From Hymenoscyphus infarciens (taxonomy: Eukaryota > Ascomycota > Leotiomycetes > Helotiales > Helotiaceae): a DNA stretch of 31,864 nucleotides. Position numbers and translations under genes: made by a program. The stretch is taken from assembly GCA_001414345.1 (NCBI GenBank), contig LLCB01000475.1, forward strand, positions 1 through 31,864, written 5' to 3'. Positions 23,322 to 31,864 of the stretch are shown here, in pieces (within the stretch, counting starts at the first letter, position 1; the number at the start of each line of letters is the position of its first letter). The notes under the pieces were generated by a model. It was not told the DNA's origin, made no database searches, and saw nothing but the letters and a program-made list of their open reading frames with translations.

Positions 23322-23481
23322 TATTAAAAGAATAATATAAGGTTTAAGATAATTATATTACTTAAAGAGTATTCTAAAGAAGAATACTCTCTACTTATAT
23401 ATAATAGCGTTTAGAAAGACTTATATTATATAATAAATATAGATGTTTAATATAACGCTCTTCTAATTTTAATCTAAACTA
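23322..23481 (-). repeat. Right LTR of copia element (5' LTR, minus orientation)
   Basis: This is the direct-repeat partner of 13,041-13,188, beginning TATTAAAAGAAT. The most similar part is 23,322-23,450, with weaker similarity to about 23,481. The same hairpin is present, arms at 23,366-23,375 and 23,381-23,390, its loop differing from the left copy by a single base. In copia orientation it is the upstream LTR, which would hold the promoter. No tRNA primer-binding site is recognisable beside it. Confidence 0.75.
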
Positions 23482-23489
23482 CTCTAATC

Positions 23490-23825
23490 TTATTTTTAAT
23501 CTTAAAACTAATCTATTAAATATAGTATTAATTCCTTAATTACTCTAAGTATACTTTTATAAAAGCTAGTAATTCTTAATATTTCCTTATAAGTGCTTTA
23601 TATAAAATACTAAGATAACTAAAAAGACCTTAAACTATAGCTAACTAATTCTACTTAATTGTCTAATCTATATCTATTCTAGACTTATTCTTCTCTAAAG
23701 TATATAAATCATAACTAGGCTAGTAAGTAGGAATAAGTAAGGACTTAAGAGTTTAGCAGAGGTATAAAGTAAGTAGTTAGATAACGGAATTTAATTATAG
23801 GTATATAGAGTAAGTAATCTCTTAT
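23490..23825. other. No gene resolved
   Basis: This is RIP-type sequence immediately outside the right LTR. No frame is clearly open, and I see no repeat or RNA gene. It may be the continuation of whatever the copia element interrupted. Confidence 0.4.
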
Positions 23826-25360
23826 TTACTAGATATTTAGAAATATAAGTAGAAGAAGAACAACTTAAACTTATGATATTTCGCCTTATAAAGCGTCTAA
23901 TACTATACTGTATTTATTTTAAGTAGAGTAGAAGCTAGTAGTGTATTATTAAAATATAGTAATAGAGATAGTAAGAAGATAACATCTATAAACTATACTC
24001 TAAGAGAAGGTGATTAAATAATAAGAGCTAATCTATTTAAGTAGAAGCTACTCTAGTAGCTACGAATATTTAAGTAGAATTAGAATAATACTAATATTAA
24101 GATCTTATTATTATCTAAGTAAAGGAAGCTTATTTATAATAGGCTTACCTAGGCTAGAAAAGACCTTAACTAGTCTCTAAGTTACCTTTAAATTAAGCTT
24201 ACTAAGCTAAAAAATTAAAGAAGACTCTTAAGAATAGACATAAGCTTGATTTTAATAAATAAAATAAGAAAGTTAATAAGATTATAAATAAGGACTTATT
24301 ATAGCTAGAATTAGATTTACTAAGCTTTAATAATAATAATAGTATATTCTATATAGTAGTAAGTGTTAGAAACTAATATTTTTAATACGTTTTTAGGTTT
24401 ATTCTTTAAGTACTAAATATATTCTTTTAAAGAAAAGTCTAGCTAGGTAAACCTAAGAAGTCTAGCTAGGAAGAAGTAGACCTAGAAAGTAAGCTAGTTA
24501 ATTATTTAACCCTAGTTTAAGCTTTTAAATACTAAGTTATTACCTATCTATACTCCTTAAATAGCTAAAAAGAAGTATAAGAAGTCTAATTATTATAATA
24601 TCTTTTACTAAACTTTCAAGAGAACTAGGAATTCTTAACTTAATAGCTAAAAAGCCTAAAAGGAGTACTAGGAGAGTATAAATTATAATATTAGTAACGA
24701 AATATTTAATAAAGTAGGAGACTCTTAGTATACAATTATTAATTAGATATTTTAAAACATTACTTATAATTTATTTATTAAGGTTTTTAATAACAGTAAC
24801 ATGGTTTAAAGCTTAACTACTATGTTTATCCTCCTAGAAAGACATCTTAGACAAAAGGAGGTCGAGAGTAGAGGGAGTAGTAAGGTTAGATTTAGACTAT
24901 TATAATAATAAGTAAGAGTATAAGAGAAAAGAAGTTAAAGAATACTAATTATAAAGAAGCTATACTAGCTAGGCTAACAGTAGAGTTAGATAGTTAAAAG
25001 GACTATTATATAAGACGTATATATTAGTATTATAGTTTAAAATAGATTATAGAATAATAATTAAAGGTTAATAAGGGATTTAAAACTTAAGTATTTATTA
25101 TTATAAGATATTTAGATCTAATTAACTAAGGAAGAATAAATTTTATTAAAAGAAAAAAAATCTCATGCTTTAATTTACTACTCTTAGCCTATTATATAAG
25201 CCTTACTATAGGCTAGATTTAAGCTCTTCTACCTTCCTTCTCCTACCCTTCTTCTCCTATCCTCTATACCTTCTATAACTCTTATCTTTAACTTATAACC
25301 AGCCTCGGGCCTACTCCTATATAAGAAGGTTATTTACTATTCCTATACAATCTAAATCTT
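23826..25360 (+). pseudogene. Unidentified degraded gene (relic H)
   Basis: One phase (codons at 23,882 and 24,746) runs about 510 codons with TAG/TAA stops at roughly one in ten. It reads VEEEQLKLMIFRLIKRLILY near 23,850, including a surviving ATG, then KKLKKTLKNRHKLDFNK near 24,210 and LLSFNNNNSIFYIVVSVRN near 24,320. Further on are YYVYPPRKTS near 24,815 and REKKLKNTNYKEAILARLTV near 24,920. A proline-, serine- and leucine-rich end (LFYLPSPTLLLLSSIPSITL) falls in a pyrimidine-rich tract at about 25,214-25,270. The first half is strongly basic. I do not recognise a family. It lies just upstream of, and parallel to, the next relic but in another phase. Confidence 0.5.
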
Positions 25361-25676
25361 AATAAATCCTTCCTTACCTAAACATAGGCAGATAAGGCGT
25401 ACGTATATAAGTTACTAGCTTAGCTTATTATTTATAAAGAACTTCTATCTAATCTTATCCTCTACTAAATATCTTATAAAGTATTTGCCTATATATAAAG
25501 AAACTAGCTTTATAAAGTCTTAAATAACTAGTAAAGACATAAATTATATAAAGTCGCTATAATCTACTAGCAAAGGAACCTTTATAAAATCCCCTCCCTC
25601 TATCAAAGATAGATAGACTCTACTACGTATTAAAGATATAACTTCTATAGAATTATAACCTACTAATAGAGATATA

Positions 25677-25817
25677 GAAGATATACCCTTTCTAGAGTCT
25701 CCTCTTATAATCGAAGATATACCCTCTCTAGAGTCTCCCCCTATAATCGAAGATATACCCTTCTTAGAGTCTCTTCCTATAATTAAAGATATACCCTCTT
25801 TAGAGTCTCCTCCTACT
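25677..25817 (+). repeat. 36-bp tandem repeat, four copies, in frame
   Basis: Units start at 25,677, 25,713, 25,749 and 25,785; the fourth is slightly short. Each 36-bp unit codes for 12 residues of the type EDIPSLESPPII in the relic frame, with no stop across the array. The acidic, proline-rich repeat resembles a flexible linker. Exact 36-bp spacing in frame supports the coding origin of the surrounding relic. Confidence 0.9.
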
Positions 25818-26046
25818 AGCTAGTAAGTACCTATCATCTAATATATTCATTTACTAGAGTCTTAATATAAGAAGGAAGATATTACTAGTTTTACGTTCTA
25901 AAAACCTAAGTAACCTACTATTAAATTACTAGAAAGTAAAGGTTAGAAAAGATTAAAAAGGTTAAATCCTAGCCTATTAGAAAAGCGTATTACGCAATTA
26001 TAAATACGTAATCGTCTACCTAATTAACCTTATCTTTTAGATTCAC

Positions 26047-26114
26047 TAACTTTAACCTTACTAGCTTTAACTTTATTAACTTTAACCTTACTACCTTTAA
26101 CTTTATAAACTTTA
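26047..26114 (+). repeat. 15-bp degenerate repeat
   Basis: CTTTAACCTTACTAG-like 15-mers recur about four and a half times (CTTTAAC at 26,047 and then every 15 bases). In the relic frame they code for LTLLA/T pentapeptides. The units differ at two to four bases. Confidence 0.75.
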
Positions 26115-28705
26115 ACAACGTAGCCTATAATAATCAAATTAGAGAGGCTAAGGCTAGTCTAGTTTTAGAATTCTATAATCAAGCAACGTTTCATTTAAGG
26201 TATATCTACAAACCCTCCTTTAATTAAAAGTAAAGTCGCGCTCTCTAACACTCCCGCCAAGCCTTCCTTAACGCCTCTATAAGCTAATTAATTAAAACTA
26301 ATACTATCGACCTCGAAAGCTCTTTACAGCTCTTTAGTAAAATCATCCTTATTATTTTCAAAAGTGCCTAGTAGTCTATGTATATTATCTTTTAGGTCTA
26401 ACTAGTTAGATTATAAGTCTTTAACTTCAAGTTTTAAAGAACTCGAAGTCTTCTAAATTATTAAGTCTTCTTAAAACTTATCTTATACTCTAGTTTATAG
26501 TCTTTCTAATTATTCGAATACGCTTTCTAATTATACTTTAGAATCTAAATATTAGTAGCTACTAATAGAATCTTTTATTACTTAATATCTAATAAGCCTA
26601 CTACTAATTAAATTTTAGGTAAGCTACTAGCTATTTAGTTATCACTATTACTATCCTAATCTTAAATTTTAGATTAAAGTTCTTAACTAATATATTAAAA
26701 GTAATCTTTAGTTATAGCTAGATATCAAGTCTATTAAACCATCCTTAGAACTATACTTCTTAGAAAAAGTCCTCTTATTATTCAACTCCTTAGAACTATC
26801 TAAGGCACCTTTATCTAGGAATATAATAGATAACTTAAGTTATATACCTAATATTTTTCCCTCTATCCTAAGCTATTAGGTAGAAGTAGGCGAGCTAGAG
26901 GAAATCGAGGCTCTTACTAAGCCTAAGATAAAAGACAAAAGCAAAAACAATAATAAGCCTAAGACTCTTAAATTATTCTATATTAATAGATTAAGTCTTT
27001 TAAAAGAGAATAATATTTAGAACTAAATAGCTTCTAATAATTAGTTTATAAAATTCAATATTACTATAGTATAATGTAATCTACTTAAATAAATAGTTAT
27101 CTACTCTAACTACTACCCTTCTAGCTATATACTAAGTAATAAGGAGTATTAGAATATAAATAAGAATCTAGTACTAAATATTATAGTAATAGAAGAGACT
27201 ATAAGTAGATTTATAAAGAATATATATTAGAAAGATAAAGAAATATATATTAATCTTAAGGATTTTCCTATACTTGAGAAGGACTCTAGTAATAATTCTA
27301 ACTCTAAAATTACTAGTTACTAGTATTATACTAGTAGTAAGAAGGATCTTATAAAAACTTTTACTACTTTAGATAAGAACTAGAGACTATTTCTTAATAT
27401 TAAGAAAAAATATAATAAGGTTTAACTTAATAAGCTAATAGAAGATACTAAATAAGCTAAGGAGTTAAAGAAGTAAGCCTATATAGATAATTACTACTAG
27501 CTGAAGCCGATTTGTCTTTTAAAGCTTAGTATTAAAACTATCTATAATATAAGATATATACTTAATATTATTCTAATATTATATAAATAGGCTAGTAACT
27601 AAGAGAAGAGGGCGAAGGTTAAAGTCAGTAGTATAATTCTTGTTTTAAAAGAACCTATACTAGACGAGATTATAGGTGCTACTAAAGAGGGGTATCTTAA
27701 AAAACACTACTTTCTCCTTCTTACTAAGGGAGCTAGTAGGTTCTTTAAAATAGCTAAGTAGAAAGAAATTAATAAAGAAGAAAGCGATAAAAGAGAAAAC
27801 AACGAAGATACTATAAAGGTACTAGAACCCTCTATAAAGAGAATAAAATTTAATTCCCCTAATACTATATTAACTCTAGGATTAAAGAAAGCTATATTAG
27901 CCTAAAGATTAAAACATAAACTTAAAATAGTTAGTTTATTAAAAACTATATTAGCCTAAAGCTTAAAATTAACCGCTTATAGAATTAATTATAGCTCCTA
28001 GATTAAAGAACTAAAGTCTATAATAGGAGATACTATAAATAGGTTTATAGAGGTTATTCTAACTAGATATAGAAATATAGCACTTATAAGTATAATAATA
28101 AACAGTGACAAAAACAATAACCTACTCTTTACTTAGCTAGAAGATACTATTAATTTAGCAACTTATAGATTTAGCTAGGTCTAGTACTCTATAGTTTATA
28201 TAACTTTTTAGCATTTCTATAGTAAACGTTATAATTATTAGGTCTACTACTATATTAAAATCTATATAGGAAATTCTACTTATTATATAGTATAGAATTT
28301 TATTAAATATATTAATTCTAATATATAGTAGTAATATATTATATAATAGCTGCCTAAATTATATAAAGTATATAAAAGCAAAGAGAAGGCTATAGGTATA
28401 GATTTAGATACTAAAGAGAAGGAGGTAAGAGAGAACTAGACGAAGAGATATACTTCTGGAAAAGAGGAAGACAAATAGTATAAAGGAAAATACTAGGCTC
28501 TTAACTATAGGAATAAATACTATAAGAATAATAAAATAAGTAGACTTTTTTATTATTACTACTAGCCTTAAGAATAAAATAAAGAGTAAAGAGACAACGA
28601 GGAGTTAATAAATAATAAGCCTAAGCTAAGTGTAAATCGAATAGGAAGTATAATAAGAAGTAATAGGAGATAATACTCTTAGACTCTTATAATAGTAATA
28701 TTTTA

Positions 28706-29254
28706 ATATAAGTAATTATAACTACTTCTTAAATAGAGAGTTAATAAGCTTTACTAGCTACTTTTTATAGTATCTATTATAGTTCTCTTTAGCGAGGTTC
28801 TCTCTAGCGATCCCTTAATTATTAATTATAGTAAATAGTAATATAAGGGGAATTATATATAAAATATAGTATATAAGGAGTAATTATAGAGTTTAGATAA
28901 AGGAAATCGAGATAATAAAATTAATTCTTTAAACTTTATTTATTAATTCTATTATTCTTTTCTACTTTATTACTCTAAGTAAGTAGCTTAAGCTATATAG
29001 CTATCTTACTAGCTGTCTTTTATACTTTAAATTAGGATGATAAGATTCCTAGTTATAAACTACGAATTAATAGCTAGCCTTAGAGTATAGGAGTATAAGA
29101 TAAAACTCGAGCTTAATAAATTTAGCTCTTAGACTTCTGCCTTTAGCTATCTTAACTCTCCTTAAAGCTCTGCTATTATCTATTAATACTTAAGACCTCT
29201 CTAAATCTGTTTCTTAAGAATATATATACTACTCCTTAGGTAGACTACTTTTAT
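28706..29254. other. No gene resolved
   Basis: This is RIP-type sequence beyond the last readable part of relic I. Its phase continues with denser stops to about 28,940, so the end of the gene could lie anywhere here. A short near-duplicate GTTCTCTTTAGCGA / GTTCTCTCTAGCGA occurs near 28,780-28,812. I see nothing else. Confidence 0.4.
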
Positions 29255-29400
29255 AAAGTTATCTAAGGGTTAGCCTAGTTCTCGGGGTTTAACCTAGTAG
29301 GTTAAACGTCTACCCGGTTCTTATAATTAGCTTACTTATAGAAGGGCGCGGTGTCTTTTGAGAATACTAGGGGCCTGGTATGTTAGAATAAGAGAAAACG
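29255..29400. other. Less-mutated GC-richer patch with a hairpin
   Basis: This patch is visibly richer in G and C (CTCGGGG, CTACCCGG, GGGCGCGGTG, GGGGCCTGG) and keeps several TG pairs, unlike its surroundings. It holds a perfect hairpin at 29,287-29,307, arms GTTTAACC and GGTTAAAC around TAGTA. A further CGGG/CCCG pair (29,283-29,286 with 29,313-29,316) could lengthen the stem across a bulge. No tRNA fold or ORF is recognisable. Confidence 0.6.
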
Positions 29401-29919
29401 TTAAATAGTAAGATTACTTTTAGGTTAAAGAGAACAAATATTAGCCTTATAAATAAGAGTAAAGTATAATAGAGCTAATTAAAAATAGAGAAGATTATAA
29501 CTTTATAGTAAAAGAGAAAGAATAATAGCCTTATATAAGGGAAGTGTAGTAGAATAGGTAAAAAATATAAAAGATAGTAATATCTCTTCTAATATCTTAT
29601 CTAGACTTTAGTACCTATTCTTAACACGTACTTATAAGTAGGCATACACCGGATATATTTCGTAGGTATAAACCTAATTAGAGTATATATATAACCTAAA
29701 ATAGCTGTTTCTAGTTAAAAACTCCTACTTTAAGTACACGTTTAAAAATAAGCACTAAAGTCTAAATGTAATAAGCGAACTATAGGCAAAGTAGATATAG
29801 CGAGAGTTTAGATATACTTAAAACTTAATAGATAAGGATATATTACTAACTAGTCTCGTAGCTATAACTTCTAATTCACATATTACTAGTCTTATAACTT
29901 CTACTAAGTATAGAAAATA
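29401..29919. other. No gene resolved
   Basis: Between the GC patch and the satellite lies AT-rich sequence without an open frame or repeat that I can define. A few CA pairs survive near 29,620-29,770, for example in GGCATACACCGG. Confidence 0.4.
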
Positions 29920-30431
29920 TAGATAGAAACTACTTAGTCTACTAGCTACTAAGAGAGAAATATAAATATTATAATTAATATATATTCTAGACTTCTAAGA
30001 CTATTAGCTAGCAAAGAGTATATATAATTATTATAAGTAATATATATTCTAGAGTTATTAGTTTTTTAGTAACTAAAACGTAGAAAAGACATAGATTTAT
30101 TAATCTATTAGTTACTAAAAAGTCTATAAAGTACTAGAATTAATATATATTCTATATTTAGTAGTATATAAGTAACTAAAAAGTTAAACTAATCTTTAGT
30201 TATTAGTCTATTAACGACTAAAAGATATATATAAATACTAAGATTAATATATATTCTAGACTTATTACTATATAAGTAATTAATAAGTGAAACTACTCTA
30301 GTCTTATTAATCTATTAGTAACTAAAAAGTATAAATAATTATTATATTTAATATAGCTTCTATGGTTATTAGTCTATTAGTAACTAATAAGTCGAACTTA
30401 ACTAGACTTATTAGATTATTAGTAACTGAAA
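29920..30431. repeat. Diverged left edge of the satellite array
   Basis: Here the TAGTAACTAAAA box and the TCTAGACTT box of the main array recur at irregular spacing with many changes. Several units carry AATATATATTCTAGA (near 29,977, 30,043 and 30,247) in place of the main-array spacer, a third unit type confined to the edge. High divergence at the margin and homogeneity inside is the usual outcome of unequal crossing-over in satellites. Confidence 0.75.
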
Positions 30432-31864
30432 AGTATTAATAATTATTATAAATAGTAAATAATCTAGACTTATTAGCCTCTTAGTAACTAAAAGGTCTAA
30501 ATATACTAGACCTATTAGCCTCTTAGCTACTAAAAAGTAGTAATAATTATTATAAATAGTAAATAATCTAGACTTATAAGCCTCTTAGCTACTAAAAAGT
30601 ATTAATAATTATTATAAATAGTAAATAATCTAGACTTATTAGCCTCTTAGCAACTAAAAAGTATTAATAATTATTATAAATAGTAAGTAATCTAGACTTA
30701 TTAGCCTCTTAGTAACTAAAAAGTCTAAATATACTAGACTTATTAGCCTCTTAGCAACTAAAAAGTCTAAATATACTAGACTTATTAGCCTCTTAGCAAC
30801 TAAAACGTATTAATAATTATTATAAATACTAATTAATCTAGACTTATTAGCCTCTTAGTAACTAAATAGTAATAATAATAATTATAAATAGTAAATAATC
30901 TAGACTTATTAGCCTCTTAGTAACTAAAAAGTATTAATAATTATTATAAATAGTAAATAATCTAGACTTATTAGCCTCTTAGTAACCAAAAGGTATTAAT
31001 AATTATTATAAGTACTAAATAATCTAGACTTATTAGTCTTTTAGTAACTAAAAAGTATTAATAATTATAATAAATAGTAAATAATCTAGACTTATTAGCC
31101 TCTTAGTAACTAAAAAGTATTACTAATTATTACAAATAGTAAATAATCTAGACTTATTAGCCTCTTAGTAACTAAAAAGTATTAATATTTATTATAAATA
31201 GTAAATAATCTAGACTTAGTAGCCTCTTAGTAACCTAAAAGGTCTAAATATACTAGACTTATTAGTCTCTTAGTAATTAAAAAGTCTAAATATACTAGAC
31301 TTATTAGTCTTTTAGTAACTAAAAAGTATTAATAATTATAATAAATAGTAAATAATCTAGACTTATTAGCCTCTTAGCTACTAAAAAGTCTAAATATACT
31401 AGACTTATTAGTCTTTTAGTAACTAAAAAGTATTAATAATTATAATAAATAGTAAATAATCTAGACTTATTAGCCTCTTAGCAACTAAAAAGTATTAATA
31501 ATTATTATAAATAGTAAATAATCTAGACTTATTAGTCTCTTAGTAACTAAAAAGTATTAATAATTCTTATAAATAGTAAATAATCTAGACTTATTAGCCT
31601 CTTAGCAACTAAAAAGTCTAAATATACTAGAGTTATTAGTCTCTTAGCAACTAAAAAGTCTAAATATACTAGATTTATTAGTCTTTTAGTAACTAAAAAG
31701 TATTAATAATTATTATAAATAGTAAATAATCTAGACCTATTAGCCTCTTAGCAACTAAAAAGTCTAAATATACTAGATTTATTACTCTTTTAGTAACTAA
31801 AAAGTATTAATAATTATAATAAATAGTAAATAATCTAGACTTATTAGCCTCTTAGTAACTAAAA
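30432..31864. repeat. Two-length AT-rich satellite array, continuing past the window
   Basis: The array is a head-to-tail mosaic of two units that share one core (TAGACTTATTAGCCTCTTAG, then TAACTAAAA). Long units (A, about 62 bp) have a 30-bp spacer beginning ATTAATAATTATTATAAATA. Short units (B, about 42 bp) have the 10-bp spacer CTAAATATAC. My count is 17 A and 9 B, in the order ABAAABBAAAAAAABBABAAABBABA; the summed lengths account for the span to within two bases. The core box TTAGTAACTAA is a dyad (TTAGT-A-ACTAA), extended to CTTTTAGT...ACTAAAAG in some units. The array is still running at the last base. No transcription unit or ORF is evident. Confidence 0.95.

Larger units (their letters stand above)
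13041..23481 (-). mobile_element. Ty1/copia LTR retrotransposon with a nested LINE
   Basis: Direct LTR-like repeats bound the element, and the minus strand between them carries, in 5'-to-3' order, a gag-type CCHC knuckle (21.75 kb), integrase (20.2-21.3 kb), reverse transcriptase (16.1-16.9 kb) and RNase H (15.3-15.9 kb). Integrase before reverse transcriptase is the Ty1/copia order; Ty3/gypsy elements have it after. The span of about 10.4 kb is twice a usual copia element. About 3.2 kb is an inserted plus-strand LINE, and about 2.1 kb between the pol end and the left LTR holds another plus-strand relic. Every coding part is riddled with RIP stops, so the element is dead. Confidence 0.85.
25560..28705 (+). 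pseudogene. Very long degraded gene with 12-residue repeats (relic I)
   Basis: A single phase (codons at 25,677, 26,886, 27,663 and 28,455) is kept for more than 3 kb, over 1,000 codons, at about one stop in 14 codons, nearly all TAG or TAA. In order it has EDIP...LESPPII repeats, a leucine/threonine repeat, a serine-rich middle, and VEVGELEEIEALTKPKIKDK near 26,883. Then come LKDFPILEKDSSNNSNSK near 27,255, LDEIIGATKEGYLKKHYF near 27,660, KEINKEESDKRENNED near 27,765 and a basic, Tyr/Asn-rich tail near 28,500. The protein would have been hydrophilic and lysine/serine-rich. No catalytic motif or membrane segment is evident, and the family is unknown. The beginning may lie up to 200 bp further upstream. 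Confidence 0.62.
1..31864. other. RIP-mutated AT-rich block
   Basis: The whole window is AT-rich, with CpA and TpG almost eliminated and TpA greatly enriched. In bases 1-600 I count 6 CA and 3 TG, where base composition alone would predict roughly 30 of CA. CT, AG and CG remain frequent, so the mutation was specific to CpA. Fungal RIP does this to duplicated DNA before meiosis, turning CAG, CAA and TGG codons into TAG, TAA or TAG stops and ATG into ATA. It explains why no normal ORF exists and why relic frames are interrupted almost only by TAG and TAA. Less affected spots lie near 11,530-11,900 and 29,255-29,400. Confidence 0.93.

Noticed and set aside
24801..24850. ATG at 24,801 as start of relic I (same phase)
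   Set aside because: The phase has dense stops between 24,890 and 25,500, and relic H is more open over that interval.
25165..25190. ATG at 25,165 as a real gene start
   Set aside because: It is out of phase with the long relic that follows and meets stops at once in its own frame.
27720..27760. Walker A P-loop near 27,729
   Set aside because: The reading KGASRFFK lacks the G-x4-GK-S/T pattern even allowing for RIP changes.
29287..29307. Rho-independent terminator
   Set aside because: The stem-loop lacks a following T-run, and the window is eukaryotic.
29320..29400. tRNA or other small RNA gene in the GC-richer patch
   Set aside because: No cloverleaf, A box or B box can be assembled from it.
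30432..31864. CRISPR array
   Set aside because: The regular repeat with variable spacer looked superficially similar, but only two spacer types alternate, the repeats abut directly, and the setting is fungal RIP DNA with no cas genes.
1..31864. Mitochondrial or plasmid DNA because of the high AT content
   Set aside because: The low GC comes with specific loss of CA and TG and with retrotransposon relics, which is the RIP pattern; no mitochondrial gene is readable.

Overview
The window looks like a strongly RIP-mutated (repeat-induced point mutation) AT-rich block from a filamentous ascomycete. CA and TG dinucleotides are almost absent: I count 6 CA and 3 TG in the first 600 bases. TA is in large excess, TAG and TAA occur in every frame, and TGA is rare. 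C-to-T change confined to CpA on both strands leaves this pattern. CT, AG and CG survive. I find no intact protein gene, tRNA or rRNA. Everything that can be read is a relic, followed by a satellite array.

Layout. (1) 1-11 is a poly-C run at the window edge. (2) About 600-13,030 carries a succession of plus-strand reading frames whose stops are almost all TAG/TAA, with frame changes near 2.5, 4.15, 4.83, 7.65, 11.7 and 12.3 kb. One segment holds five 48-bp in-frame repeats at 5,339-5,578. I do not recognise the products. They may be several genes or one very large gene or element. (3) About 13,041-23,481 is a minus-strand Ty1/copia LTR retrotransposon. It has short direct LTRs, a relic CCHC knuckle, an integrase, a reverse transcriptase and an RNase H. 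A plus-strand LINE (Tad1-like by its layout) has inserted between integrase and reverse transcriptase, at about 17.0-20.2 kb. A further unidentified plus-strand relic with an 18-bp repeat lies between the end of pol and the left LTR. (4) About 23,826-25,360 and 25,560-28,700 are two more long plus-strand relic ORFs. The second runs more than 1,000 codons in one frame and has a 12-residue repeat. (5) About 28,700-29,920 is non-coding, with a small less-mutated, GC-richer patch at 29,255-29,400 that contains a perfect hairpin. (6) 29,920-31,864 is an AT-rich satellite. Its left 500 bp is diverged. From 30,432 to the window end it is a regular mosaic of 17 units of about 62 bp and 9 units of about 42 bp.

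The order of events can be partly read: the copia element arrived, the LINE landed in it, and RIP damaged both. RIP accounts for key lost residues: all four zinc ligands of the copia knuckle read as Tyr, both Asp of its Y-x-D-D read as Asn, and the second Asp of the LINE F-x-D-D reads as Asn. The setting is probably subtelomeric or pericentromeric heterochromatin. Nothing in the window decides which, and no telomere repeat is present.

Relic frames were chosen by eye as the frame with fewest stops. Their edges are approximate, and the unnamed ones could be partly illusory.
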